Origin: Dokdonella sp. | Lineage (GTDB): Bacteria; Pseudomonadota; Gammaproteobacteria; Xanthomonadales; Rhodanobacteraceae | Assembly (NCBI GenBank): GCA_016712865.1 | Contig: JADJQH010000008.1 | Location: forward strand, 434,001 to 498,000 | Direction of reading: 5' to 3' | DNA: 64,000 nt | Shown here: positions 1-8,026 of the stretch, piece after piece | Layout: every line of letters starts with the position of its first letter | Position numbering within the stretch: the first letter of the stretch is position 1 | Notes under the pieces: model-generated | Told to the model about the DNA's origin: nothing | The model's database searches: none | What the model saw: the letters and a program-made list of their open reading frames with translations, nothing else | Made by a program: the position numbers and the translations under genes

Positions 1-1329
1 CCAGATCCACAATCCGCTGCCCGCAAGCAGCAGCGGGAGTACCAGGAGAAAAGCAAAACTCAGCACGCTGAGCGCCGGGCCAGACAGGGCGATGGTGCGG
101 TCCGTGGCCACCGGTTCGGCAATAGTTATCAAAGCGTCATCGGCCAGCAGCCAGTCGAAGATGCGCGTGCCGAGATCGCGATTGCCACCGTTGCCGATAA
201 AGCTGTTGGAGATGAAATCGCCATCGCCGATCACCACCACGCGCTGTTCGGTTTTGGCCGGGCTGGGCGACAGGCGGGTCAAGGCCAGCCCGATATCCAG
301 CGGGCCGGAAAATTCGCCGTCATCGCCATCGAAGCGGATGCTGCCCTCCGCTTCGCCAGCCTGTGGAATGTGGCCGGTTTCGGTCCACGACAGTTTGGAA
401 GTTTGCAGGAACGGCGTGATGCTCCAGTCGGGCGGCGTGATCTGCGCCAGCGCCACCGGCTGCGGAAACAGGGTGCTCAGGTCCAGGCCCTGGACGATGG
501 CATGGTCGGGATAGGCGCTGAGCGCGACCATGCTCGGATCCTCGATGCCGAGGGCCTGGCCCGCACCATCGACGACGATGCCATCGAGCACACGGATGGA
601 GAGGGCATGGGCAAGCCGATCCAGGCCGTTCTTTTCTCCGGCTTCGAGCATCCACAACAGGTTGCCGCCGCGTTGCAGGTATTCATCGACCTTGCCGACG
701 GAGGCGGCATCGAGCGCGACGCGCGGATTGGCGATCACCAGCAAGTCGAGGTTGTCGGGAATCGTCTCCAGCGTGCTCAGTGCGACGTTGACTGGGCGGA
801 TGCCGCGTTGTTTCAAGGCATCGCCGAATTGCCCGAGATCGGCATTGGCAACGCCATCCGGCTTGCGTTCGCCTTCGCCTTCGAGAAACCCGACCAGGGA
901 TTCGCGTGCGCGCGACAGGCGCAACAAGGCGCTGCTGACATCGGTTTCGCTCAGCGAGCGCAGGCGCTCGCTACGAGAGTTGTAGCGGACGTCCATTTCG
1001 CCGTTGATCTGCACCCCGGCAGCGCGCATGGCATTGGGGTCGGCATCGGGATCGACGAAGCGCAGGCTCAGGTCCGGCTTGATCCGCGAATAACGGGCCA
1101 GGAAATCACCGATGGTCTTGCGCAATTCGCCGTGCGGGCGCGCGTAGGAAATGATTTCAACCGGGCCCTTGAGCGATTTCAGCAGCTCGACAGATGCCGG
1201 GCCAAGGCTCGCACGCTGCGTGCGGCTCCAGTCCTGCACGAAGCCATGACGCGTGCTCAGGAATCCGATCAGTAGCGCGAGCGCGATCAGCAACAGGGCG
1301 TGGAAGAGATTGGTCAGGCGTGTGCTCAT
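1..1329 (-). CDS. Gldg-family ABC transporter auxiliary protein (3' end outside window)
   Basis: An open frame of 443 codons begins at ATG 1327-1329 and runs off the left edge, so the C-terminus is missing. It opens with a hydrophobic segment. A long soluble region follows, with the typical Gldg-type stretch 'VEIISYARPHGELRKTIGDF' near residue 50. A second membrane segment starts close to the window edge. Gldg proteins accompany ABC-2 exporters first described in gliding motility but are widespread in non-gliding bacteria, where the substrate is unknown. The permease stop lies 3 bp upstream, so this is the third gene of an ATPase-permease-Gldg operon. The family is clear; a gliding role is not implied. 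Confidence 0.8.
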   Translation of the reverse strand, partial: MSTRLTNLFHALLLIALALLIGFLSTRHGFVQDWSRTQRASLGPASVELLKSLKGPVEIISYARPHGELRKTIGDFLARYSRIKPDLSLRFVDPDADPNAMRAAGVQINGEMDVRYNSRSERLRSLSETDVSSALLRLSRARESLVGFLEGEGERKPDGVANADLGQFGDALKQRGIRPVNVALSTLETIPDNLDLLVIANPRVALDAASVGKVDEYLQRGGNLLWMLEAGEKNGLDRLAHALSIRVLDGIVVDGAGQALGIEDPSMVALSAYPDHAIVQGLDLSTLFPQPVALAQITPPDWSITPFLQTSKLSWTETGHIPQAGEAEGSIRFDGDDGEFSGPLDIGLALTRLSPSPAKTEQRVVVIGDGDFISNSFIGNGGNRDLGTRIFDWLLADDALITIAEPVATDRTIALSGPALSVLSFAFLLVLPLLLAGSGLWIW

Positions 1330-1332
1330 CGC

Positions 1333-2091
1333 TCAACCATGCGCCCGCAGGCCATCCAGCCGGCGCCCGGCAAACAGCAGTGCCAGCGTGGTCAGCAACA
1401 GGAAATAGACGATATCCACGCTGGCAACCAGGCCGAACAGGAAGGGTTCAAGATGCGTGGACAGGGACAGCCAGTTGATCAGCGCATTGTCGATGCCCTG
1501 GAAGCGCGCTCCCATGTCGAGCATGGCAAGAAAGCTGCCGATCACCAGGGCCGCAGCCGCCGCCAGCGCCGGATGCGAAGTCCAGGCGGAGCAGGCGATG
1601 CCGATGGCGGTCAGTGCACCGGCATACAGCAACAGCCCGAGTGCTGCCGCCGCCAGGCGCCCGAGGTCCATGTCCGTGCCAAAGTGCAGGGCCAGCGGCA
1701 TAGCCAGCGCGATCACAACCACCAGGGCGACCAGCGCATAGGCGCCAAGGAACTTGCCGAGCACGATGCGCAGGTTGCCGATGCCCGCAGCCAGCAGCAA
1801 CGGCAGGCTGTGGTTCCTGCGCTCTCCGGCAAGGCTGCGCATGGTGGCGAGCGGCACGATCAGCATGAGAAGTCCGGACAGGCTGCGCAGCAAGGGAATT
1901 GCAATCAGGTCAGTCGCGCCCTGGGAATTCGGCACGTTGGCGAGCTTCGGCACGATGCGCAGGTAGGCATCCAGCGCAACCAGAAACTGCCAGGCGAGCA
2001 AGGCGCAGGTGAGCGCCAACACCACCCACGCAAACGGTTGCACGAACTGGCGCTTGACGTCATTGCGCGCAATCAGCAGGAACCCGCTCAT
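1333..2091 (-). CDS. ABC-2 type transporter permease
   Basis: This 252-residue protein is almost wholly hydrophobic, with about six predicted membrane spans. The N-terminus (IARNDVKRQFVQPFAWVVLA) is typical of GldF/NosY-like ABC-2 permeases. Its ATG overlaps the stop of the upstream ATPase gene by four bases (ATGA), which implies translational coupling. Together with the ATPase and the Gldg-like protein downstream it should form an inner-membrane export complex. The substrate cannot be read from the sequence. Confidence 0.85.
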   Translation of the reverse strand: MSGFLLIARNDVKRQFVQPFAWVVLALTCALLAWQFLVALDAYLRIVPKLANVPNSQGATDLIAIPLLRSLSGLLMLIVPLATMRSLAGERRNHSLPLLLAAGIGNLRIVLGKFLGAYALVALVVVIALAMPLALHFGTDMDLGRLAAAALGLLLYAGALTAIGIACSAWTSHPALAAAAALVIGSFLAMLDMGARFQGIDNALINWLSLSTHLEPFLFGLVASVDIVYFLLLTTLALLFAGRRLDGLRAHG

Positions 2092-2825
2092 GCCGCGGAT
2101 TCCATCGACGGCGATTCACTGGCGATCCGAACGAACTCGCTCTCCAGCGCTGCAATTTCCGATAAGGGTGCCGTCTTGCGCAATCGGCCGCGGTGCAGGA
2201 TCGCAACCCGGTCACAGCAGGCCAGCACATCCGAAAGCACATGCGTGGAAAGCACCACCGCGCAATCCTTGGCCATGCTGCGCATCAGTTCGCGCAGGCG
2301 CAGGGCCTGGATGGGATCCAGGCCGGAGGCCGGTTCGTCGAGAACGATCAGGGACGGCTCGTGGATGATGGCCTGGGCCAGGCCCACGCGTTGGCGAAAA
2401 CCCTTGGACAGCAGGCTGGTCAGGCGGTGACGCATCTCGCCAAGCTCGCATCGCGCAATGGCCTGCTCAACGGCCTGGTGAACCTTGTCGCGACCGATGC
2501 CATGCAAGCGCGCACAGAAACGCAGGTATTCCTCGACCGTGAGCTCTCCATGCAGGGGCGGTTCCTCCGGCAGATAGCCGATGCCGCGACGGGCCAGCTG
2601 AGGATGGCTGGCCAGGTCACGACCTTCCACAAACACCGTGCCGGTACTGGGCGTGAGCATGCCCACCATCATGCGCAACGTGGTCGACTTGCCCGCACCG
2701 TTGACACCCAGCAGCCCAAGCACCACACCGCGCGGCACATCGAGGCTCAGGTCCTCAACGATGGTGTTGCCGGACAAGCGGCGCGATACGTGGGAAAGGG
2801 AAAGTACAGGGGCAGGGATATTCAT
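2088..2825 (-). CDS. ABC transporter ATP-binding protein
   Basis: The 245-residue product is a standard ABC nucleotide-binding domain. Walker A is GVNGAGKST near residue 40, the signature region is SKGFRQRVGLAQ, and Walker B is LIVLDEPASGLDP followed by a conserved switch histidine (STHVLSD). The start is taken at ATG 2823-2825 (MNIPAPVLSLSHVSRR) because the longer in-frame extension has no family-like sequence. It is the first gene of a three-gene operon with the ABC-2 permease and Gldg-like protein, and overlaps the permease by ATGA. It should energise export; the cargo is unknown. Confidence 0.9.
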   Translation of the reverse strand: MNIPAPVLSLSHVSRRLSGNTIVEDLSLDVPRGVVLGLLGVNGAGKSTTLRMMVGMLTPSTGTVFVEGRDLASHPQLARRGIGYLPEEPPLHGELTVEEYLRFCARLHGIGRDKVHQAVEQAIARCELGEMRHRLTSLLSKGFRQRVGLAQAIIHEPSLIVLDEPASGLDPIQALRLRELMRSMAKDCAVVLSTHVLSDVLACCDRVAILHRGRLRKTAPLSEIAALESEFVRIASESPSMESAA

Positions 2826-2894
2826 CTCGTCGGGATTGTTCCGGCAATGCAAGCGGAGGGCAAGCCCGCAACGCAAACCCGCGCTCCCGTTCCC

Positions 2895-3203
2895 GTAGGT
2901 AGGACTTCAGCCCGGCGTGCAGCCTGCCGCTTTTGTAGGTCGGAATTCATTCCGACATGCCGGTCGCGCATCAACAGAATCGTCGGGTTGCAACCAACGA
3001 CAATGCTGAAACGGCGCATGCACGCCTATCTGTACAACCGCAGTTCGAGTTGGTGCAGGTCGGAATTAGTCCGACACGCAGCCTGCGGCTCCTGTAGGTC
3101 GGACTTCAGTCCGACACGCAGGCTCCGGCTCCTGTAGGTCGGACTTCAGTCCGACAAGCAGCCCGCACATTGCCAAGAGCGTCGGGTTGAAACCCGACCT
3201 ACC
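2895..3203. repeat. Cluster of GTAGGTCGGA...TCCGAC palindromic repeats
   Basis: Five partly degenerate copies of a short unit (GTAGGTCGGACTTCAGTCCG type) start near 2895, 2935, 3055, 3094 and 3134. Most contain an internal inverted repeat GTCGGA...TCCGAC. The block closes with an inverted form at 3181-3203 (GTCGGGTT...AACCCGAC). Spacing is irregular and flanks differ, so this is a REP-type cluster and not a CRISPR array. It fills most of the gap between the ABC operon and the rpmG end. Confidence 0.75.
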
Positions 3204-3273
3204 CAATCGCCGTTATCCATGAGCGTTGGAGCCAGTGCCTTGCGCTTGCGATGAAAGCCAGGCCAGAAAACAG

Positions 3274-3297
3274 AAAACCCGCCGGGAGGCGGGTTTT
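3274..3297 (-). terminator. Probable rho-independent terminator after rpmG
   Basis: A GC-rich hairpin is flanked by A4 and T4 (AAAACCCGCC...GGCGGGTTTT), about 115 bp downstream of the rpmG stop on the minus strand. The short T run makes it a modest but plausible terminator for rpmB-rpmG. It could also work on the other strand. Confidence 0.55.
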
Positions 3298-3410
3298 CCT
3301 AAAAATACCAAGACACTGGATGACCAGCCTACGGCTGTTGTGAAGCGCTTCCGGCCTTCGCCGGGATGAAGCATCGGCAAAGCCGCGCGCCATGCGCGCG
3401 GGCCGATGCT

Positions 3411-3575
3411 TCATTTGATTTTCGCTTCCTTGTAGGACACATGCTTGCGCACGACGGGGTCGTACTTCTTGACCTCCATCTTCTCGGGCATGTTCTTCTT
3501 GTTCTTGTCGGTGGTGTAGAAATGGCCGGTGCCGGCAGAGGACACGAGGCGGATCTTGTCGCGCTTGGATGCCAT
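3411..3575 (-). CDS. rpmG: 50S ribosomal protein L33
   Basis: This 54-residue frame starts at ATG 3573-3575 and reads [20 protein letters not shown] onward to a lysine-rich end ([11 protein letters not shown]). It matches bacterial L33 in length and sequence, including the TGHFYTT segment. There is no CxxC zinc motif, so it is the zinc-independent C-minus form. It lies directly downstream of rpmB, the usual bacterial pairing, and should be co-transcribed from the promoter upstream of rpmB. Confidence 0.96.
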   Translation of the reverse strand: MASKRDKIRLVSSAGTGHFYTTDKNKKNMPEKMEVKKYDPVVRKHVSYKEAKIK

Positions 3576-3581
3576 GTTCGA

Positions 3582-3824
3582 TTACTCCTCAGATCTTCTG
3601 GCGCGCGCGCGCAGCTCGGCAATGACAACTTCGATGCCCTTCTTGTCGATGGTGCGCAGACCATGGCTGGAAACCTTGAGCTGGACCCAGCGGTTCTCGC
3701 TGGCCACCCAGAAGCGGCGCTCGTGCAGGTTCGGCAGCCAGCGGCGCCGGGTCTTGTTGTTGGCGTGGGAAACATTGTTGCCGGACTGGAAACTCTTTCC
3801 GGTGACTTGGCATACCTTTGACAT
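3582..3824 (-). CDS. rpmB: 50S ribosomal protein L28
   Basis: The 80-residue product starts [20 protein letters not shown] and carries the L28 hallmarks: the TGK N-terminus, the [14 protein letters not shown] stretch and the [13 protein letters not shown] segment. The start is ATG 3822-3824, with GAGG seven bases upstream. The longer in-frame extension is not L28-like. rpmG follows six bases after the stop, giving the usual rpmB-rpmG operon. Confidence 0.97.
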   Translation of the reverse strand: MSKVCQVTGKSFQSGNNVSHANNKTRRRWLPNLHERRFWVASENRWVQLKVSSHGLRTIDKKGIEVVIAELRARARRSEE

Positions 3825-3985
3825 GCGAACCTCGTCGTTGTCGGTTGCCGACCTTGGCCAGGTCGGAAGCGGCCCAGCGGCGCCGATGCGCCACACGAAG
3901 CTGGGGAGCTTCAGCATCGGAAGGGGGTCGTGTACCGGTCCCCGCCGACCCGAAAAACCGGGATGAAGGCTGAAGCGAGCCGCGC

Positions 3986-4014
3986 TTTATAGCGGATTTG
4001 GCCATTCCTGGCAA
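3986..4014 (-). promoter_or_regulatory. Sigma-70 promoter of rpmB-rpmG
   Basis: On the minus strand, TTGCCA (-35, 4009-4014) and TATAAA (-10, 3986-3991) are separated by exactly 17 bp. This is a near-consensus housekeeping promoter about 160 bp upstream of rpmB, consistent with strong constitutive ribosomal-protein expression and a longer 5' leader. Confidence 0.75.
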
Positions 4015-4045
4015 GTTTCAGGGGGCAAGCGGTGGCCGTGGGAAA

Positions 4046-4762
4046 TCAGATCTCGTCAATCCCGCTGCGACGCGAGCGGCGAATCAGCCAGGCCACGCCG
4101 CGCAGGTCGGCGATGCCGACCAGGGCGCGATTGAGGTTGTTGTACTTGGAACTGCCTGCGCTGCGCGCACGGTGGTTGACCGGCACGCTTTTCACCTGCC
4201 AGCCGGCGCGCTGCATCAGGGCAGGCAGGTAGCGGTGCATGTGGTCGAAGTAGGGCAGGTCGAGGAAAGCGGCACGTTCGAACAGCTTGATACCGCAGCC
4301 GGTGTCCGGGGTTTCGTCCTTGAGCAGGCGGCTGCGGATCGCATTCGCCCATTTCGATGCCCAGCGTTTGCTGCCCGAGTCTTGTCGGTTCACGCGCCAG
4401 CCGGCAAACAGCTTGATCGATTCCGACGATTCATTGCGCATGGCCAACAGCTTGGGGATGTCGGCCGGGTCGTTCTGGCCGTCGCCATCCAGGGTGGCAA
4501 TCCACTCACCGCGCGCTGCCTTGACGCCGTTGCGAATGGCCGTGCTCTGCCCGCTCTGCGTGTGGTGTTGCAGAACGCGCAATTCCGGGTTGGCCGCCTT
4601 GGCTGCTTTCAGGATCGACACGGTGTCATCGCGACTGGCGTCATCGACGTAGACGATTTCAAAATCGACCTTGCCGCGCAGTGCCGCAGTGATCTCCGCA
4701 ATCAGCGGCAGCACGTTGTCGCGCTCGTTGAAAACGGGGACGACGACGGAAAGGAAAGGCAT
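4046..4762 (-). CDS. Family 2 glycosyltransferase (DPM1/ArnC-like)
   Basis: The 238-residue product has the GT-A fold signature of family 2 transferases: SVVVPVFNE at the start, VDDASRDDT, the DxD-like LDGDGQNDP and the later DTGCGIKLF segment. This architecture is typical of dolichol/undecaprenyl-phosphate mannosyl- or glucosyltransferases. There is no clear C-terminal membrane pair, so it is probably a soluble or peripheral enzyme. An upstream TTG at 4781-4783 overlaps the parB stop and would add seven residues. ATG 4760-4762 was chosen because the conserved fold begins immediately after it. The sugar donor and acceptor are unknown. Confidence 0.85.
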   Translation of the reverse strand: MPFLSVVVPVFNERDNVLPLIAEITAALRGKVDFEIVYVDDASRDDTVSILKAAKAANPELRVLQHHTQSGQSTAIRNGVKAARGEWIATLDGDGQNDPADIPKLLAMRNESSESIKLFAGWRVNRQDSGSKRWASKWANAIRSRLLKDETPDTGCGIKLFERAAFLDLPYFDHMHRYLPALMQRAGWQVKSVPVNHRARSAGSSKYNNLNRALVGIADLRGVAWLIRRSRRSGIDEI

Positions 4763-4779
4763 GGGGTTCGTGGTCTGCT

Positions 4780-5652
4780 TCAACGGATGCGGCCGAGGAT
4801 GCCATCCAGTTCATCCAGGCTGTGGTAGTGGATGACGACCTTGCCGCGACCACCGCGACCATGATTCAAGGCCACGCGTGCTCCCAGCTTTTCGGCAAGT
4901 TGGCTTTCCAGGGCCAGGATGTCGGCATCGCGCTTGGGCTTGGCGGGCTTGCCCTTGGGAAGTTCGCTGGAGAGACGCACGGCCTGTTCCAGTTCGCGCA
5001 CCGACCATTGTTGATCCACCGCCTTGCGTGCCAGCGCAATCGCGCGCGCTGCGGGCAGGGTGAGCAGGGCGCGACCGTGGCCCATTTCCAATTGGCCGTC
5101 ATCAAGCAGTTTGCGGATTTCCTCCGGCAGTTCGAGCAGGCGCAAGAGGTTGGACACGGCGGCGCGCGAACGTCCCACCGCATCAGCGGCTTGCTGGTGG
5201 GTGAGTTTGAATTCGGCAATCAGGCGCGCCAGTGACTGCGCTTCTTCCAGCGGAGAGAGGTTCTGGCGCTGGATGTTCTCGATGAGTGCGATGGCGATGG
5301 CCGAACGATCATCGATCTCGCGCACCAGGGCCGGAATTTCCGCAAGGCCGGCCAATTGACTGGCGCGCCAGCGGCGCTCGCCGGCGACAAGCTCGAAGCG
5401 ACCGCTGGAGATTTCACGCACGATGACCGGCTCCAGCACACCCTGGCTCTTGATCGACTCGGCCAGTTCATTGAGCAGGTCTTCATCGAAATGACGGCGT
5501 GGCTGGTGCTTGCCGGCGCGAATACTCGCCACGCCGAGCGTGCGCAGTTCTCCCGACGAACCTTCGGCTGCAGAGGAATCATTTTTCGCATCGCCCGAGC
5601 CGAGCAGGGCGTCGAGTCCGCGGCCCAGGCTCTCGCGTTTCTTTGCTGCCAT
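4780..5652 (-). CDS. parB: Chromosome partitioning protein ParB
   Basis: The 290-residue protein starts MAAKKRESLGRGLDALLG, the conserved ParB N-terminus that contacts ParA. The ParB/Spo0J nuclease-like (CTP-binding) domain follows, with GERRWRA near residue 93 and ENIQRQNLSPLEEA near residue 125. A helix-turn-helix (THQQAADAVGRSRAAVSNLLRLL) and a C-terminal dimerisation domain complete it. Family members bind parS near the replication origin. No consensus parS was recognised in this window. It is 13 bp downstream of parA. Alternative upstream in-frame starts lie inside parA and are not ParB-like. Confidence 0.96.
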   Translation of the reverse strand: MAAKKRESLGRGLDALLGSGDAKNDSSAAEGSSGELRTLGVASIRAGKHQPRRHFDEDLLNELAESIKSQGVLEPVIVREISSGRFELVAGERRWRASQLAGLAEIPALVREIDDRSAIAIALIENIQRQNLSPLEEAQSLARLIAEFKLTHQQAADAVGRSRAAVSNLLRLLELPEEIRKLLDDGQLEMGHGRALLTLPAARAIALARKAVDQQWSVRELEQAVRLSSELPKGKPAKPKRDADILALESQLAEKLGARVALNHGRGGRGKVVIHYHSLDELDGILGRIR

Positions 5653-5665
5653 GAGTGTGGAAATC

Positions 5666-6451
5666 CTAGGATGCAGTCGGTTGGGCGGAGTTGCGCTCGC
5701 GGCGCAGCATCTCTCCGGCCAGGCCGAGGTAGGCGATGGCACCGCGTGATTCGCGGTCGTACAGGTTGATTGGTTTGCCGTGGCTGGGTGCCTCGGCCAG
5801 GCGGATGTTGCGCGGGATGATCGAGCGCAGCAGTTTTTCGCCAAAGTGCTTGTGCAATTGCGCCGAGACATCGTTGCTCAGGTTGTTGCGCACGTCGTAC
5901 ATGGTGCGCAGCAGGCCTTCGATTTCCAGGCCCGGGTTGAGGCGCTTGCGCACGGCATTGATGGTGTCGACCAGGCTGGAAAGCCCTTCCAGCGCAAAGT
6001 ATTCGCATTGCATCGGGATCAGCACGCCGTGGGCGGCGGTCAAGGCGTTGATGGTCAACAGGTGCAGCGACGGCGGACAGTCGATGAGAATGGTGTGGTA
6101 GCGGTCGCCCAGTTTTTCGAGCTGGTCCTTGAGCCGATGCTCGCGTGCGAGGCCATCCATCAGCTTGATTTCTGCCGCAGTGAGATCGCCATTGCCCGGC
6201 AGCAGGTCAAAACCGCCCTCGGTCTTCACGATGGCCTGCTCGATAGGCACTTCTTCCAGCAGCACGTCGCAGCCGTTGGGCTTGGCGTTGCGCTTGTCGA
6301 TGCCGGCCGCCATGGTCGCGTTGCCCTGCGGATCGAGGTCCACCAGCAGGATGCGCCGGCGCGTCTCCGCCAGTGCCGAAGCGAGGTTGACGGCGGTGGT
6401 GGTCTTGCCCACCCCGCCTTTCTGGTTTGCCACGGCAATGATGCGAGTCAT
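5666..6451 (-). CDS. parA: Chromosome partitioning ATPase ParA
   Basis: The 261-residue Walker-type ATPase opens MTRIIAVANQKGGVGKTTT, containing the deviant Walker A KGGVGKT with its signature lysine. LLVDLDPQGNAT (Walker A'), ILIDCPPSLHLLTINAL (Walker B) and SHGKPINLYD near the C-terminus match chromosomal ParA/Soj. It acts with ParB to segregate the origin region. The order rsmG-parA-parB is the conserved near-origin arrangement in gammaproteobacteria. The start is ATG 6449-6451; an upstream extension is not conserved in character. Confidence 0.97.
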   Translation of the reverse strand: MTRIIAVANQKGGVGKTTTAVNLASALAETRRRILLVDLDPQGNATMAAGIDKRNAKPNGCDVLLEEVPIEQAIVKTEGGFDLLPGNGDLTAAEIKLMDGLAREHRLKDQLEKLGDRYHTILIDCPPSLHLLTINALTAAHGVLIPMQCEYFALEGLSSLVDTINAVRKRLNPGLEIEGLLRTMYDVRNNLSNDVSAQLHKHFGEKLLRSIIPRNIRLAEAPSHGKPINLYDRESRGAIAYLGLAGEMLRRERNSAQPTAS

Positions 6452-6607
6452 GCTGATTCCGGGTGTTTCCGGGGTCGCGAAACAGCCCGCAACCCGCCCT
6501 TGAACTGCCCATGTTGCGTGAGCCGGACGCAACTGACAACGCCCCGTCCCGGAATTTTCAACCGGATCGACGCGAAATCGGGCCTGCCAAGGGCGCCCTG
6601 GACCTGA

Positions 6608-7249
6608 TCAGGCCGGTTCGGGCAGGCGCTCCAGCACCAGCAAATGGCGCTCGGCATCGAGGCCGGGAACCTTGATCTCGTGCGCTTCAGCCAGTCGGAA
6701 ACCGCTTGGCAGATGGTCGAGTTCGTCTTGCGGGAACTTGCCCTTCAGCGCCAGCCAGCGTCCGGCCGGGGCAAGCAGGTGGCCGCCCCAGGCCAGCATG
6801 TCGGCCAGGCTGGCAAATGCGCGCGCGGTGATGCAGTCGAATCGACCACTGACGGCCTCGACCCGGCCTTCGATCACGCGAGCCTTTTCCAGCTTCAATT
6901 GACGAACCGCCTCGCGCAGGAAGCGGGCCTTCTTGCCGTTGGAATCGACCAAGTGAACCTCAAGGTCCGGTCGTGCCAGGGCCAGTGGAATGCCCGGAAT
7001 GCCGGCACCGGTGCCCAGATCCGCCAACGAGCTGCCGCGCACAAAAGGCAGCACGGCCAGGGAATCGAGCAGGTGGCGGGTCACCATCTCCAGTGGATCG
7101 CGCACTGCCGTCAGGTTGTAGCTCGCGTTCCAGCGGATCAACAGTTCGAGGTAATCAAGCTGCTGCCCGATTACGGAATTCGGCAGTTCGATGTCAAGCG
7201 TCGCCAGCCCCGCGCACAGCCGTTGGCGCATCTGTTCGCGAATCGACAT
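6608..7249 (-). CDS. rsmG: 16S rRNA (guanine527-N7)-methyltransferase RsmG (GidB)
   Basis: The 213-residue product has the RsmG SAM-binding motif ADLGTGAGIPGIPLALARP near residue 70, preceded by NLTAVRDPLEMVTRHLLDSL, both diagnostic for GidB. It methylates G527 of 16S rRNA using S-adenosylmethionine. The ATG at 7247-7249 (MSIREQMRQRL) was preferred to an in-frame TTG 14 codons upstream. It precedes parA-parB on the same strand with a gap of about 160 bp. Confidence 0.95.
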   Translation of the reverse strand: MSIREQMRQRLCAGLATLDIELPNSVIGQQLDYLELLIRWNASYNLTAVRDPLEMVTRHLLDSLAVLPFVRGSSLADLGTGAGIPGIPLALARPDLEVHLVDSNGKKARFLREAVRQLKLEKARVIEGRVEAVSGRFDCITARAFASLADMLAWGGHLLAPAGRWLALKGKFPQDELDHLPSGFRLAEAHEIKVPGLDAERHLLVLERLPEPA

Positions 7250-7319
7250 GGGAGGGTTTGCTGGAAATGGCTCGCCAGTATCGCGAGGCAATGGGGCGAA
7301 AACCAGCCCTCGAAGCGTG

Positions 7320-7778
7320 TTAGGCGGCGTTGCGCAGATCTATGCGGGTTACCAGCAATCCGCGTTCGCGGAATTCCGAGTTCAAGGACTGCTTCAGCCA
7401 CGCGCGGCGATCATTGGGCTCGCCTGGCACGCCACCATGGCCGAGCAGGGCAACCGCGCGCTCGCGCAACAGCGAGTCAACGGATTCAATCACCGTGTCC
7501 GCGCGTTCCGGATCCAGCACCTGGTAGTAGACGCAGGCATGGCAATCGCCACCGGAATTGAGTTTTGCATCGATTTCGAGCTGGCTGCCGCTCAGACTCA
7601 TGCGGTGGGAGACCCGCTCGATCAAGGGCATGACGAAATGCATGCCGGCGCCGAGGAATCGCACCTGGCCGCCAAGACGGCGCATGGAGTGAACCTGACC
7701 TTCCGGAATACGTCGCACGCAGGCGATGGCTATCAAAGCCATCATCGCGAGCAGGATCCAGAGGTTTTGCGGCAACAT
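7320..7778 (-). CDS. Short SPFH/Band-7 domain membrane protein
   Basis: This 152-residue protein has one N-terminal membrane helix (LWILLAMMALIAIACV). An SPFH-like stretch follows: RRIPEGQVHSMRRLGGQVRFLGAGMHFVMPLIERVSHR is characteristic of stomatin/prohibitin-type proteins. CVYYQVLDPERA matches the mid-domain strand. At 152 residues it lacks the long C-terminal coiled coil of full stomatins (250-320 residues), so it is a minimal SPFH protein. It lies about 70 bp upstream of rsmG on the same strand and may share its transcript. Function unknown. Confidence 0.7.
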   Translation of the reverse strand: MLPQNLWILLAMMALIAIACVRRIPEGQVHSMRRLGGQVRFLGAGMHFVMPLIERVSHRMSLSGSQLEIDAKLNSGGDCHACVYYQVLDPERADTVIESVDSLLRERAVALLGHGGVPGEPNDRRAWLKQSLNSEFRERGLLVTRIDLRNAA

Positions 7779-8026
7779 TTACTTTACCTACAGATGCTTG
7801 GATGCGTTTCTTGAAGTGAAGACTAACAAAGGCTGCGCGCAAAGGGAATAACGCACCCTTAACATTCTCCGGATTTCGCAGACGACCAACGCGGAACCGA
7901 TTCACAGTTCCGGCGTCTGCATGGATGGATGCGCCCGCAAGGACAAGCAAGAAGAAGGCCAGACCCCTTCCGCGCCTCTGGAAAACGCGCGCTGTCTTTT
8001 CGAATCAGCGCGCGATGCAGGCGTAC

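Noticed and set aside
1300-2430. A 376-codon plus-strand open frame
   Set aside because: Shadow of the ABC permease and ATPase genes; Gln/His-rich with no family match.
2895-3203. Possible CRISPR array
   Set aside because: Units are irregularly spaced, palindromic and degenerate, with no spacers of uniform length and no cas genes.
4780-6451. parS sites next to parA-parB
   Set aside because: No sequence close to TGTTNCACGTGAAACA was found here; CACGTG near 24721 and 24836 lacks the flanking arms.
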